From contig NZ_AYXG01000206.1 of NCBI RefSeq assembly GCF_000564855.1, forward strand, positions 62,001-126,000: DNA of 64,000 nt, in the 5' to 3' direction. Positions 56,115-64,000 of the stretch are shown piece after piece. Every line of letters starts with the position of its first letter. Within the stretch, counting starts at the first letter, position 1. Under the pieces are notes generated by a model. It had not been told where the DNA came from. It saw nothing but the letters and a program-made list of their open reading frames with translations, and did no database searches. This DNA is from Actinokineospora spheciospongiae. Its GTDB lineage: Bacteria > Actinomycetota > Actinomycetes > Mycobacteriales > Pseudonocardiaceae. Made by a program: the position numbers and the translations under genes.

Positions 56115-57581
56115 GTGAACGCAACGAAGGCAAGATCCAAGATCGCCGTGGCGGCCCTGACCGCCCTGGGCTTGGCCCTGGGCCCCCTCGCCGGGGTCGC
56201 GGCGGCGCAGGCGGACCGGCAGGTCGTCGCCGAGGGCCACCTCGACCTGTTCTACGTCGACGTGCAGGGCTCCGCGCACGTGCTCGTCGCCCACACCGAC
56301 AGCGGCACCGTCGCGCCCGCCGACCTCGTGGTGCAGGCGAAGCCGTCGGTGGCCGCGCGCACGGTCAGCGCGACGGTCGCGACCCTGCCGGGGTGGAAGG
56401 CCCAGGGCGAGACCTACTACCTGCTGCCGCAGAACTCGCAGCCGGGCCAGGTGTTCGCGGGCTTCGGCCAGAGCCCGGCCGTGGCCGAGGGCACCTCGGT
56501 CACCTACACCCTGGACTCGGTGCGGGGCCCCGGCGCGTTCGCGCTGTGGCAGAACGGCGAGGACGGCCCGAACGTCTTCCTGGGCTCCGCCGAGGGCGCG
56601 CCGAAGTCGTTCACCAGCACGGCCGACCACGAGCACGGCAACTGGGGCTTCACCGAGCAGGGCGAGTACGCGCTGACCGTCAGCGCCACCGCCACCCCGC
56701 CCGGCGGCACCGCGACCGCGATCGCGCCCGTCACCTACACGGTCTTCGTGGGTGAGGAACTGCCCTCCGGCCCCGGTGCGGACCCGGGCACGCCCACGAC
56801 CCAGTTGTCGATCACGGGCCTGTCGAACCACTACCACGCGGGCGGCGTCGCGGCGCTGACCGCGGTGCAGACCCCGGAGACCGGTGAGGACCACTACCAC
56901 TGGTTCACCCGCGCCGCCGGGCAGGCGGAGTGGACGGTCGTCCCCGGTGCCCTGTCCGCCAGGTACGGGTTCGTGGTGCGCACCGCGGACAAGGGTCGCG
57001 AGGTCAAGGCGGTGCTGTACGACCACGACCACGGGGTGATCGCCGAGTCGGCCCCGGCCACGATCGTCGTCGACGACCACGGCAACGACCCGGTCAACGG
57101 CCCGGCCATCACCACGTCGCTGGCGGCGGAGCAGGGCGTGCTGGCCATCAGCGTCGCCCCGGAGAACCGCGAGGTCGACCTGGGCGCCCTGGCGCTCAAC
57201 GCCGCCGCCGACCGCTACACCGCCTCCGGCGCGCTCAAGCCGATCACGGTGACCGACACCCGCGCGGACAACCCCGGCTGGAACGCCTCCGGCCGCGTGC
57301 GGGCGTTCACCACCGTCGACGGCGCGCAGATCGGCGGCAAGCACCTGGGCTGGACGCCCGCGGTGCTCTCGGCATCGGCGAACCAGGCGGTCACGCCCGG
57401 CCCGCCCGTCGCCACCGGCTTCACCAGCGGCAACGGCCTGTCCGCCTGGTCGCAGCTCGGCGCGGCGCCCGCGGGCGCGGGCCGGGGCACCGCCCAGCTC
57501 GGGGCCGAGCTGACCCTGGAGGCCCCGGCGGACACCGCCCCGGGCGCCTACCGGGCGATGCTCATCCTCACCGCCATCTGA
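56115..57581 (+). CDS. Secreted His-rich surface-repeat protein
   Basis: A 488-residue secreted protein without a C-terminal anchor. The signal peptide ends at about residue 32 (GVAAAQA). One surface-anchored repeat follows (VVAEGHLDLFYVDVQGSAHV ... DHEHGNWGFTEQGEYALTV). Next comes a segment with unusually dense histidines: SNHYHAGG, EDHYHWF, DHDHGV, DDHGND. The last 150 residues form a beta domain. The histidine clusters suggest zinc binding or storage at the cell surface. The GTG start is 34 bp after the previous stop, so it should be cotranscribed. Confidence 0.83.
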   Translation: MNATKARSKIAVAALTALGLALGPLAGVAAAQADRQVVAEGHLDLFYVDVQGSAHVLVAHTDSGTVAPADLVVQAKPSVAARTVSATVATLPGWKAQGETYYLLPQNSQPGQVFAGFGQSPAVAEGTSVTYTLDSVRGPGAFALWQNGEDGPNVFLGSAEGAPKSFTSTADHEHGNWGFTEQGEYALTVSATATPPGGTATAIAPVTYTVFVGEELPSGPGADPGTPTTQLSITGLSNHYHAGGVAALTAVQTPETGEDHYHWFTRAAGQAEWTVVPGALSARYGFVVRTADKGREVKAVLYDHDHGVIAESAPATIVVDDHGNDPVNGPAITTSLAAEQGVLAISVAPENREVDLGALALNAAADRYTASGALKPITVTDTRADNPGWNASGRVRAFTTVDGAQIGGKHLGWTPAVLSASANQAVTPGPPVATGFTSGNGLSAWSQLGAAPAGAGRGTAQLGAELTLEAPADTAPGAYRAMLILTAI

Positions 57582-57604
57582 TCACCGCCACCTGACACCA
57601 GGAC

Positions 57605-57632
57605 GCGGGCCCGCCGACCACGGCGGGCCCGC
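57605..57632 (+). terminator. Strong GC hairpin, likely terminator or attenuator
   Basis: A perfect 11-bp stem (GCGGGCCCGCC, 57605-57615; complement 57622-57632) with a 6-base loop lies 23 bp after the His-rich protein stop and 30 bp before the DUF916-like gene. There is no T-run. It may limit read-through into the last gene of the locus. Confidence 0.65.
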
Positions 57633-57661
57633 ACCCGTCTTCCGCAGCCGGAGCACCCCCT

Positions 57662-58621
57662 TTGAGAACCCTGCCCGCCCTGTGCGCACTGGTCGCCGCA
57701 CTCGCGCTCGCCCCCGCCGCCCCCGCCGCCGCGCAGCCCGAGCGCCTCACCTGGTCGGTGACCCCGGCGCGCGCCGAGGGGCCGGACGCCCGCCCGAGGT
57801 TCGAGTACACCGTCGAACCCGGGATGCGCTACGACGACCACCTCGCCGTCCGCAATCTGGGCGGGGGTGAGCTGACCGTCGACCTGTACGCGGCGGACGC
57901 GGTCAACACCGACAGCGGCGGCTTCGACCTCCTCGCCCGCGACGAGCACTCCCCCACCCTCGGCGCCTGGGTCACCCTCACCCGGCAGCAGGTCGTGGTG
58001 GCACCGCGCTCCACGGCCGTCGTCCCGTTCAGCCTGACCGTCCCCGACGACGCCGAACCCGGCGACCACGTCGGCGGCCTGGTCGCCGCCGTGACCACCG
58101 GGGGCCAGGTGCGGGTGGAACGCCGCGTCGGCGCCCGCCTCTACGCCCGCGTCGCGGGCCCCGTGACCCCCGCGCTGCGCATCGACCCACCCGCAGCCGC
58201 CTACCGGGGCACCCTCAACCCGGCGGGCCCCGGCGAGGTCGACGTCACCTGGACCGCGGTCAACGACGGCAACATCCGCGTGGCCGTCCGCCCCTCGGTC
58301 CGCGTCCACGGCCCCTTCGGCCTCACCGAGGTCTCCTGGACCGGTGACACCCTGCCGGAACTGCTCCCCGGCAACGCCGTCACCCTCACCAGGACCCTCA
58401 CCGGTGTCTGGCCCCTGGGACCGCTGACCGCCCACGTCGAGGCGGAGCCCGTCACCTCGGCCGACCAGCCGCTCGCGGGGGCGGTGGACCCGGCCACAGC
58501 CGAGACCACCGTCTGGGCCGTGCCCTGGACGGCCCTGGGCGCGCTGCTCCTCCTCTCGGGCACCCTCACCGCCCTGTGGCGCGTCCGCCGCAGGACCCGC
58601 GCCCTGACCGCGAGCGCGTAG
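57662..58621 (+). CDS. DUF916/WxL-interacting-like membrane-anchored protein
   Basis: A 319-residue exported protein. A signal peptide (1-25) is followed by a beta domain typical of DUF916-like proteins: LTWSVTPARAEGP, then a conserved RYDDHLAVRNLGGGELTVDLYAADA block, and VPFSLTVPDDAEPGDHVGGLVA. It ends with a second Ig-like unit, a membrane helix (WTALGALLLLSGTLTALW) and an Arg-rich tail. In Firmicutes the related proteins bind WxL surface proteins and peptidoglycan; here it probably helps to hold the surface-repeat proteins. The TTG start is the only one that keeps the signal peptide intact. Confidence 0.78.
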   Translation: MRTLPALCALVAALALAPAAPAAAQPERLTWSVTPARAEGPDARPRFEYTVEPGMRYDDHLAVRNLGGGELTVDLYAADAVNTDSGGFDLLARDEHSPTLGAWVTLTRQQVVVAPRSTAVVPFSLTVPDDAEPGDHVGGLVAAVTTGGQVRVERRVGARLYARVAGPVTPALRIDPPAAAYRGTLNPAGPGEVDVTWTAVNDGNIRVAVRPSVRVHGPFGLTEVSWTGDTLPELLPGNAVTLTRTLTGVWPLGPLTAHVEAEPVTSADQPLAGAVDPATAETTVWAVPWTALGALLLLSGTLTALWRVRRRTRALTASA

Positions 58622-58636
58622 CCCCGCGCGGGTCGG

Positions 58637-59842
58637 TCAGCCCCAGGTGATCGGCAGCTCGCGGACGCCGTAGACCAGGGTGTTGTCCTTGTAGCGCACC
58701 GACTCGCGCGGAACCGCCAGGCGCAGGTCGGGGATGCGGCGGAACAGCCGCGTCAGGGCCTCCTGCAACTCCACCCGCGCCAACTGCTGGCCGACGCACT
58801 GGTGGGTGCCGAAGCCGAAGGCGATGTGCTTGCGCGGGGCCTCGCGGTGGAAGTCGAGCTTGTCGGCGGCGGTGAACTGGGCTTCGTCGCGGTTGGCGGA
58901 GTTGAGGGCGGCGACGAGCCACTCGCCCGCCTTGACCGCCCGGTCGCCGACGCGGACGTCCTCGGTGGCGTAGCGCAGGACGCCGAACTGGACCACGGAC
59001 AGGTAGCGGAGCAGTTCCTCGATGGCGTTCTCCGGTTCGGCGAGGACGGTGTCGCGCTCTTCCGGGTGGTCCAGGAGGGCCAGGGTGCTCAGCGCGATCA
59101 TGTTGGCCGTGGTCTCGTGGCCCGCGACTAGCAGGCTGAGGCCGAGGATGATCAGCTCCGGCATGGTCAGGGGGTCGCCCGCGGCCTCGGCCCTGGCGAT
59201 GATCCTGCTGATCAGGTCGTCCTGGGGGTCGCGGACCTTGCCCTCGAACAGGGTGCCGAGGTAGCCCGCCAGCTCGCCGAACGCCCGCTGGCCCTCCTCC
59301 AGCGTCATGTCGGTGCTGACCAGGACCGTGCTCTGGGTCTGGAACCGGCCCCGGTCGGCGTACGGGACGCCGAGGAGTTCGCAGATCACCAGCGACGGGA
59401 TCGGCAGCGCGAAGTCCTCCACCAGGTCGACCGGCCCGTCCTTGGCCAGCATGGCGTCGATGTGGTCCTCGACGAGCCGCTGGACGTAGGCGCGCATGGT
59501 CTCCACCCGCCGCACGGTGAACTCGGCGACCACCAGCCGCCGCACGCGCGAGTGCGCCTCGCCGTCGAGCTGGATGATCGAGCCGGGAGGGGGTTCCTCG
59601 TTCGGGTCACCACCCGCGTTGACGTGCACCGAGGCGCCGCCGCGCGAGCTCATCGACCGGTCGGCGAGCAGCGCCCGCACGTCGCCGTACCGGGTGACCA
59701 GCCAGGCGTCCATGCCGCCCGGGCAGCGGACCTTCGCCACCGGGTCGTCCTCCCGCAGGCGGGTGTAGAGCTCGGGCGGGTCGAAGGGGCACCCGTTCGG
59801 CCGCCCCGTGGGCAGGGCCGGGATCTCGGCTTCCGCGGTCAC
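58637..59842 (-). CDS. Cytochrome P450, canonical (CYP105-like)
   Basis: A 401-residue P450. The I-helix has the full acid-alcohol motif VAGHETTAN, the ExxR is EELLR and the heme loop is AFGFGTHQCVGQQLAR. Length and sequence resemble Streptomyces CYP105-type enzymes that hydroxylate macrolides or xenobiotics. It is a single gene, divergent from a quinone oxidoreductase and 15 bp from the convergent DUF916-like gene. No ferredoxin gene accompanies it, so it must use partners from elsewhere. The GTG start is the first in frame with a typical proline-rich lead (IPALPTGRPNGCPFDPP). Confidence 0.94.
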   Translation of the reverse strand: MTAEAEIPALPTGRPNGCPFDPPELYTRLREDDPVAKVRCPGGMDAWLVTRYGDVRALLADRSMSSRGGASVHVNAGGDPNEEPPPGSIIQLDGEAHSRVRRLVVAEFTVRRVETMRAYVQRLVEDHIDAMLAKDGPVDLVEDFALPIPSLVICELLGVPYADRGRFQTQSTVLVSTDMTLEEGQRAFGELAGYLGTLFEGKVRDPQDDLISRIIARAEAAGDPLTMPELIILGLSLLVAGHETTANMIALSTLALLDHPEERDTVLAEPENAIEELLRYLSVVQFGVLRYATEDVRVGDRAVKAGEWLVAALNSANRDEAQFTAADKLDFHREAPRKHIAFGFGTHQCVGQQLARVELQEALTRLFRRIPDLRLAVPRESVRYKDNTLVYGVRELPITWG

Positions 59843-60008
59843 AGCAGATCACACCTCTCGTCGGTGGGAGGGCTCCAGGACAGACCGATGATCCACACCA
59901 ACGCCCCGTGGCAATACCGCCAGCCCGGCAGGATCGCCGGACCGGATGAATAAACGAAAGGTGGCCCTTGTTCGACCCGATGAGAGCAGCAACCGAGAAG
60001 GGCGGATC

Positions 60009-61028
60009 ATGAAGGCGATCGTCTACCGCGACCACGGCGGCCCCGAGGTCCTGGAACTGGTCGACCGCGACCTCCCCGAGCCGGGTCCCGGCGAGGTCCG
60101 GGTCCGGGTCGCGGTGTCGGGGGTCAACCCGACCGACTGGAAGACCCGCTCCGGCGCCACCAACCCGAAGGCGTTCCCCGAGGTCACCCCGCACCTCGAC
60201 GGCGCGGGGGTGGTCGACGCCGTCGGCGCGGGGGTCGACGGGGGGCGGGTCGGGCAGCGCGTGTGGCTGTTCATGGCCACCGCCGGTCGCCCCACCGGGA
60301 CCGCCGCCGAGTTCACCGTGGTGCCCGCCGAGGCGGCGGTGCCGCTGCCCGACGGCGCCGGGTTCGACCTCGGTGCCTCGCTCGGCGTCCCCGCCCTCAC
60401 CGCGCACCGCGCCCTCACCGTGGCCGAGGACGGGCCGACCCGCCTGCACCCCGGCGCGCTCGACGGCAGGGTGGTGCTCGCCGCGGGCGGGGCCGGGGCC
60501 GTCGGCCACGCGGTGATCCAGCTCGCCCGGTGGGCGGGGGCCACGGTGATCAGCACCGTCAGCGGCCCGGAGAAGGCCCGGCTGGCCACCGCGGCGGGCG
60601 CCCACCACGTCGTCAACTACCGGGAGGGCGACCCCGCCGCGCGGATTCGCTCCCTCGCCCCGGACGGGGTCGACCTCGTCGCCGAAGTGGCGCTGGGGGC
60701 GAACCTCGACCTCGACCTGGCCGTCCTGCGCACCCGGGGAACGATCTCGACCTACGCCAACGACGGTGACAAGCCGGTGGGGCTCGACGTCCGCCAGAAC
60801 ATGATGCTCAACACCCGCTTCCAGTTCCTGGTCCTCTACACCGTCGGGCAGCAGGCGCTCACCGCGGGCGCCGAGGACGTCGCCGCCGCGGTCGGCGACG
60901 GCGCGCTGCCGGTCGGCGAGGAACACGGCCTGCCGCTGGTCCGCTTCCCCCTCGACCGCACCGCCGACGCCCACCGCGCCGTCGAGGCGGGCGCCGTCGG
61001 CAAGGTCCTGGTGGACGTCGAGTCCTGA
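60009..61028 (+). CDS. Zinc-independent quinone oxidoreductase (MDR family)
   Basis: A 339-residue medium-chain dehydrogenase/reductase. It starts with MKAIVYRDHGGPEVLELV, has the GVNPTDWKTRSG block of quinone reductases and a Rossmann site AAGGAGAVGHAVIQLARWAG. The zinc-ligand cysteines of alcohol dehydrogenases are missing. It should reduce quinones or activated enones with NADPH. The ATG at 60009 follows GAAGGG. It is divergent from the P450 gene and may help in detoxification. Confidence 0.92.
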   Translation: MKAIVYRDHGGPEVLELVDRDLPEPGPGEVRVRVAVSGVNPTDWKTRSGATNPKAFPEVTPHLDGAGVVDAVGAGVDGGRVGQRVWLFMATAGRPTGTAAEFTVVPAEAAVPLPDGAGFDLGASLGVPALTAHRALTVAEDGPTRLHPGALDGRVVLAAGGAGAVGHAVIQLARWAGATVISTVSGPEKARLATAAGAHHVVNYREGDPAARIRSLAPDGVDLVAEVALGANLDLDLAVLRTRGTISTYANDGDKPVGLDVRQNMMLNTRFQFLVLYTVGQQALTAGAEDVAAAVGDGALPVGEEHGLPLVRFPLDRTADAHRAVEAGAVGKVLVDVES

Positions 61029-61043
61029 CGACCGCGCGGTCGC

Positions 61044-61751
61044 CTACGCGCTGACGCAGTCCGCCGCCGCCAGGGGCACCCCGGTGCGGTCGGTGTCGCT
61101 GTGCCGGGGCTGGTGGCGCAGCAGGAACCCGTTCTCCTGGAACGAAGTGAGGCCGAACTTCTGCGCCATCCGGTGCTCCGGTTTGGGCTCGGCGAACACC
61201 TGCTCCACGGCGAAGGAGCCACCGAACCGCTCCGCCACCTCGGGCAGGCCGACGGAGAACGGGGGCGAGGGCAGCAGCGGCGCGTACTCCAGGGTGTTGA
61301 GGAACCACGCCGCCCCCGGCCGCACGAGCCGGGTGACCGCCTCGACGTAGCGGGTGCGCATGTCGGGCGGGAACGCGATGAGCGAGGCCCGGTCGAACAC
61401 CACGTCGACCGGGCCGACCTCCTCGGTGCTCAGCGCGAAGAGGTCCTGGTTGCGCAGCACGACGTTGCCCGCGCGGAACACCCCGGGCGACTCCTCGACC
61501 GGGATCAGCCCGTTCTCGGCGAAGAACTGCTCGACCGCCGTCGCCACCAGCTCCACACCCACCACCTCGCGGGCGTGCTCGGCGAAGAACAGCAGATCCA
61601 CCGTCTTGCCGCACAGCGGCACCAGCACCCGCGCGTCCGCCAGCAGACCGGTCTCGGCCAGCCAGCGGGCGTGCGGGTGCACGGCGGGGACGTGGAAGCT
61701 GGTCTTGGTGCCACCTTCACGCCAGGAGTCGAACCAGAAGTCGGGTTCCAC
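61044..61751 (-). CDS. Thiopurine S-methyltransferase family protein
   Basis: A 235-residue SAM-dependent methyltransferase. The family hallmark VLVPLCGKTVDLLFFAEH near residue 45 and the WFDSW opening match bacterial TPMT proteins, which methylate thiols or selenium/tellurium oxyanions. Further blocks are DLFALSTEEVGPVDVVFDRASLIAFPPDMR and QKFGLTSFQENGFLLR. It starts at GTG 61751. The gene converges with the quinone reductase, with 15 bp between stops, and is probably a detoxification enzyme. The physiological substrate is unknown. Confidence 0.87.
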   Translation of the reverse strand: MEPDFWFDSWREGGTKTSFHVPAVHPHARWLAETGLLADARVLVPLCGKTVDLLFFAEHAREVVGVELVATAVEQFFAENGLIPVEESPGVFRAGNVVLRNQDLFALSTEEVGPVDVVFDRASLIAFPPDMRTRYVEAVTRLVRPGAAWFLNTLEYAPLLPSPPFSVGLPEVAERFGGSFAVEQVFAEPKPEHRMAQKFGLTSFQENGFLLRHQPRHSDTDRTGVPLAAADCVSA

Positions 61752-61926
61752 CGGTATGCCCTCGTCATCGCTCGGGGCCGCTCTCCACGAGCGACTGTCC
61801 TGATCACCATCGCCGCCCGGACCGGAAACGTAAGCACCGTTCCCCGTCGGGTTTCCGGCGGTGCCGGACGTGCTGTGGCGCGGCGAACACGCCCGCACCC
61901 CCGGTTCCGTCGGTACGGTTCGGGTC

Positions 61927-62466
61927 ATGGGCACCGTCGAGGCAGTGAGCCGCAGTGGCAGGCACTCGTTCACCAAGCCGACCGAGGAGGGCATCACCCT
62001 GCTGGCCCACCTCGGTGTCGAGGGCGACGCCCACGCCGGGGAACTGGTCAAGCACCGGTCGCGGGTGCGCCGCGACCCCACCCAGCCCAACCTGCGGCAG
62101 GTGCACCTGATGCACGCGGAGCTGCACGACGAGCTGGCCGCCCTCGGCTTCACCGTGGCCGCGGGCCAACTCGGCGAGAACGTCACCACGCGCGGTGTCG
62201 ACCTACTGGGCCTGCCCACCGGCACCCTCCTGCACCTGGGTGAGGAGGCCGTCGTCGAGGTGACCGGCCTGCGCAACCCCTGCCCGCAGATCGACGCCTT
62301 CCAGGACGGCCTGCTCCGCCACGTGGTCGGGCGCGACGAGCGGGGCAACGTGGTGCGCAAGGCGGGGATCATGTCCGTGGTCCTGGTCGGCGGCCGGGTG
62401 CGCCCCGGCGACACCATCCGCGTCCAGGTGCCCGCCACCCCGCACACCCCGCTGCAACCGGTCTGA
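61927..62466 (+). CDS. MOSC-domain protein
   Basis: A 179-residue MOSC domain. The predicted sulfur-carrying cysteine is in GLRNPCPQIDAF, and the fold signature GQLGENVTTRGVDLLGLPTGTLLHLG is complete. Stand-alone MOSC proteins are thought to act in molybdenum-cofactor-linked sulfur transfer or N-hydroxyl reduction. The ATG at 61927 matches the family N-terminus (MGTVEAVSRSGRHSF). It faces away from the TPMT-like gene, with a shared upstream region of 175 bp. Confidence 0.9.
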   Translation: MGTVEAVSRSGRHSFTKPTEEGITLLAHLGVEGDAHAGELVKHRSRVRRDPTQPNLRQVHLMHAELHDELAALGFTVAAGQLGENVTTRGVDLLGLPTGTLLHLGEEAVVEVTGLRNPCPQIDAFQDGLLRHVVGRDERGNVVRKAGIMSVVLVGGRVRPGDTIRVQVPATPHTPLQPV

Positions 62467-62507
62467 CGCACCGGACCGGCCACCCGATGGCACCGGCGGG
62501 CCTGCGC

Positions 62508-62535
62508 GCGGGGCCGCCCGACCGGGCGGCCCCGC
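62508..62535. terminator. Perfect GC hairpin after the MOSC gene
   Basis: A 12-bp perfect stem (GCGGGGCCGCCC, 62508-62519; complement 62524-62535) with the tetraloop GACC lies 42 bp after the MOSC stop. It also stands at the 3' side of the minus-strand AMIN-like fossil, so it probably ended both genes. Confidence 0.7.
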
Positions 62536-62541
62536 CGCACC

Positions 62542-62712
62542 TCACCACCGGTGGGCGACGTCCACGACGACGTGGCCGGGCAGGGTGAACACCCGGAACG
62601 GCAACCGCGCGCGGACACCCAGCCCGAGGTCCGTGGTGCCCTCCCACGACCCGGCCCAGGCGAGCTGCCGGGCACCGGGTTGCCCGACGGCGGCGGGGCA
62701 TGTCGCCGCCAT
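62542..62712 (-). pseudogene. C-terminal fossil of an AMIN-like domain lipoprotein
   Basis: The 56 codons read LAWAGSWEGTTDLGLGV, then LPFRVFTLPGHVVVDVAHRW and a stop. This is the closing block of actinobacterial AMIN-like domain (lipo)proteins, which end in xFRVF...RLVVDVxH. The signal peptide, lipobox and first two thirds of the domain are absent. Upstream the homology stops exactly where an EF-hand fragment begins on the other strand. It is a remnant rather than a gene. Confidence 0.6.
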
Positions 62713-62714
62713 GG

Positions 62715-62873
62715 GTGAACCGGTGCCATCGACCGTCGCCGGCCCTGGTCGACACGCTGGACGAGGACGGCGACGGGTCGATCTCGAAGCCGGAGTTCAT
62801 CCACCACTGGGTGGAGTTCTGGGTCGGGGACGACGCCGACGCCCCCGGCACCCACCTGTTCGGCGAGGTCTGA
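62715..62873 (+). pseudogene. C-terminal fossil of a calerythrin-like EF-hand protein
   Basis: The frame encodes one calcium-binding loop, DTLDEDGDGSISKPEF, with all acidic ligands in place, then VEFWVGDDADAPGTHLFGEV and a stop. This ending is typical of bacterial calerythrin-like proteins (about 175-180 residues, four EF-hands), so only the last hand is left. It has a possible GTG but no ribosome site. It abuts the AMIN-like fossil 2 bp away, head to head. Confidence 0.62.
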
Positions 62874-62931
62874 CCGGGTCGGCTTCGGGCGGGGCAACTC
62901 GGCCCACACCCATCGGTCACCGCCCCCACAA

Positions 62932-62959
62932 TTACTATACCGTCCAGACGGTATAGTAA
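62932..62959. promoter_or_regulatory. Perfect 28-bp palindromic operator overlapping the MFS promoter
   Basis: Arms TTACTATACCGTC (62932-62944) and its exact complement (62947-62959) flank a 2-base centre. The right arm contains TATAGT (62952-62957), a good -10 element that would start transcription near the ATG at 62964. A TetR-type repressor bound here would block the promoter fully. The regulator gene is not in the window and may follow the transporter. Confidence 0.85.
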
Positions 62960-62963
62960 CGGC

Positions 62964-64000
62964 ATGACCCAGAACCACACCGTCCACGCGGCACACCCGC
63001 CACAGGCACCGGACCGGCGGCGGTGGGCCGCGTTGGGCGTGTTGGTCGGGGCCATGCTGCTGCTGGCCGTGGACGGCACCGTCCTGTACCTGGCCGTGCC
63101 GTCGCTGGTGGCGGACCTGGCGCCCAGCGCCGACCAGGTCCTGTGGATCGGCGACGTCTACGGGCTCGCGCTGGCGGGACTGCTGATCACCACCGGCACC
63201 CTGGCCGACCGGCTGGGGCGCAAGCGGGTGCTGCTGGCGGGCACCGCCGCCTTCGGGGCCGCCTCCGCCCTGGCCGCGTTCGCCCCCGACGCGGGGACGC
63301 TCATCGCCGCGCGGCTGCTGCTGGGCGTGGCCGGGGCGACGATCATGCCCTCGACCCTGTCCATCATCCGCGACCTGTTCCCCGACGACCGCGAGCGCAC
63401 CAGGGCCATCGCGATCTGGTCGGCGGCCTCCGGCGGCGGCATGGCCGTGGGGCCGCTGCTGGGCGGGGCACTGCTGGAGCACTTCTGGTGGGGCTCGGTG
63501 TTCCTGATCAACGTGCCGATCGTGGTGGTGTTCCTCGTCGCGGGCGCGTTCCTGCTGCCCGAGTCGCGCAACCCCCGGCCCGGCCGCTTCGACCTGCTGT
63601 CCGCGGCGCTGTCGCTGGCCGCGGTCGTGCCGCTGGTCTGGGCGGTCAAGCACGCCGTCGGCTCCGGTGTGGACGGGGCGACCCTGCTCGCCACCGCGGT
63701 GGGCGTCGTCGCCGGGGTGGTGTTCGTGCGCAGGCAGCGCCGCCTGGACACGCCGTTGATCGACGTGGGCCTGTTCGCCGACAAGGCGTTCAGCGGGGCG
63801 GTGTTCGCCAACGTCATCGCGATCTTCGCGCTCAGCGGGCTGCTGTTCTTCTTCTCCCAGTACCTGCAACTGGTCCGGGGCATGGGCCCACTGACGGCGG
63901 GCCTGGCCGAGGTGCCCACCACCGCGGCGGCCATCCTGGCGGCCGGGGTCGTCGGTGTGCTCGTGGCCCGCCTGGGGACCGGGCGGGCCGTGGGCGCCGG
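62964..64000 (+). CDS. MFS drug-efflux transporter, DHA2 (14-helix) family (3' end missing)
   Basis: The first 345 residues of a major facilitator exporter. The N-terminal helix contains AMLLLAVDGTVLYLAVPSL, motif A is GTLADRLGRKRVLLAG, and motif C is SGGGMAVGPLLGGALLE, which is typical of drug/proton antiporters. The 14-helix DHA2 group (EmrB/QacA/SmvA-like) fits best, notably the tail of helix 6 and the long segment after LLPESRNPRPGRFD. The frame is open at the window edge. The ATG lies 5 bp after a perfect palindrome and has no ribosome-binding site, so the message may be leaderless. Confidence 0.93.
   Translation, partial: MTQNHTVHAAHPPQAPDRRRWAALGVLVGAMLLLAVDGTVLYLAVPSLVADLAPSADQVLWIGDVYGLALAGLLITTGTLADRLGRKRVLLAGTAAFGAASALAAFAPDAGTLIAARLLLGVAGATIMPSTLSIIRDLFPDDRERTRAIAIWSAASGGGMAVGPLLGGALLEHFWWGSVFLINVPIVVVFLVAGAFLLPESRNPRPGRFDLLSAALSLAAVVPLVWAVKHAVGSGVDGATLLATAVGVVAGVVFVRRQRRLDTPLIDVGLFADKAFSGAVFANVIAIFALSGLLFFFSQYLQLVRGMGPLTAGLAEVPTTAAAILAAGVVGVLVARLGTGRAVGA

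Overview
The window is very GC-rich, densely packed DNA with GTG/TTG starts, 4-bp stop/start overlaps and large NRPS and PKS genes. This suggests a filamentous actinomycete. The secreted anchored-repeat metal transporter, the B12-type uptake operon and the mixed secondary metabolism would fit Pseudonocardiales (Actinosynnema/Saccharothrix/Lentzea-like), but the genus is inference.

Layout. 1-3.6 kb: the 3' part of an ABC exporter gene followed by two cytochrome P450 genes. 3.8-9.9 kb: a secreted trypsin-like protease, a decayed PKS acyltransferase fossil, a TetR fragment without its DNA-binding domain next to a DJ-1/PfpI gene, and a large M48 membrane protease divergent from a small unknown gene. 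9.9-24.5 kb (minus strand): a biosynthetic operon made of a three-module NRPS (C-A-T-E-C-A-T-C-A-T-TE), an unusual ANL ligase, a cupin and a LEG1-family protein. 24.7-29.2 kb: a secreted TIMP/netrin-like protein and a 1,271-residue Hsp90-like (GHKL) ATPase with degenerate C-terminal repeats and an AT-richer 3' half, resembling actinobacterial conflict (immunity) proteins. 29.3-32.4 kb: a BtuCDF-type transporter behind a cobalamin riboswitch and a 14-codon coupled leader ORF. 32.4-38.9 kb: a complete acyl-CoA beta-oxidation operon (dehydrogenase, MaoC hydratase, SDR, SCP2-type thiolase, plus an SRPBCC protein) divergent from its probable TetR repressor, with a palindrome between them. 39-48.5 kb: a Tat-exported protein, then a two-gene operon of a single-module fully reducing PKS with a C-methyltransferase (KS-AT-DH-MT-ER-KR-ACP) and an aldehyde-dehydrogenase-fold enzyme. 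48.8-49.3 kb: an orphan type I-E-like CRISPR array (8 repeats) with no cas genes in view. 49.7-58.6 kb: a Zur-type regulated 'anchored repeat' zinc/manganese uptake system (binding protein, ATPase, permease, three surface repeat proteins, a DUF916-like protein). 58.6-64 kb: a canonical P450, a quinone oxidoreductase, a thiopurine methyltransferase-like enzyme, a MOSC protein, two abutting gene fossils (AMIN-like and EF-hand), and a truncated MFS exporter gene under a perfect palindromic operator.

How the parts work together. The NRPS operon should make a capped tripeptide-scale product whose first residue is epimerised; its cap and the roles of the cupin and LEG1 proteins are unknown. The PKS/ALDH pair should make a methyl-branched, mostly saturated acyl chain that may leave as an aldehyde or acid. 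Three metal or cofactor circuits are readable from cis sites: B12 (riboswitch), zinc (Zur-like boxes) and drug efflux (TetR-type palindrome). The most novel candidates are the LEG1-containing NRPS operon and the Hsp90-like conflict protein.
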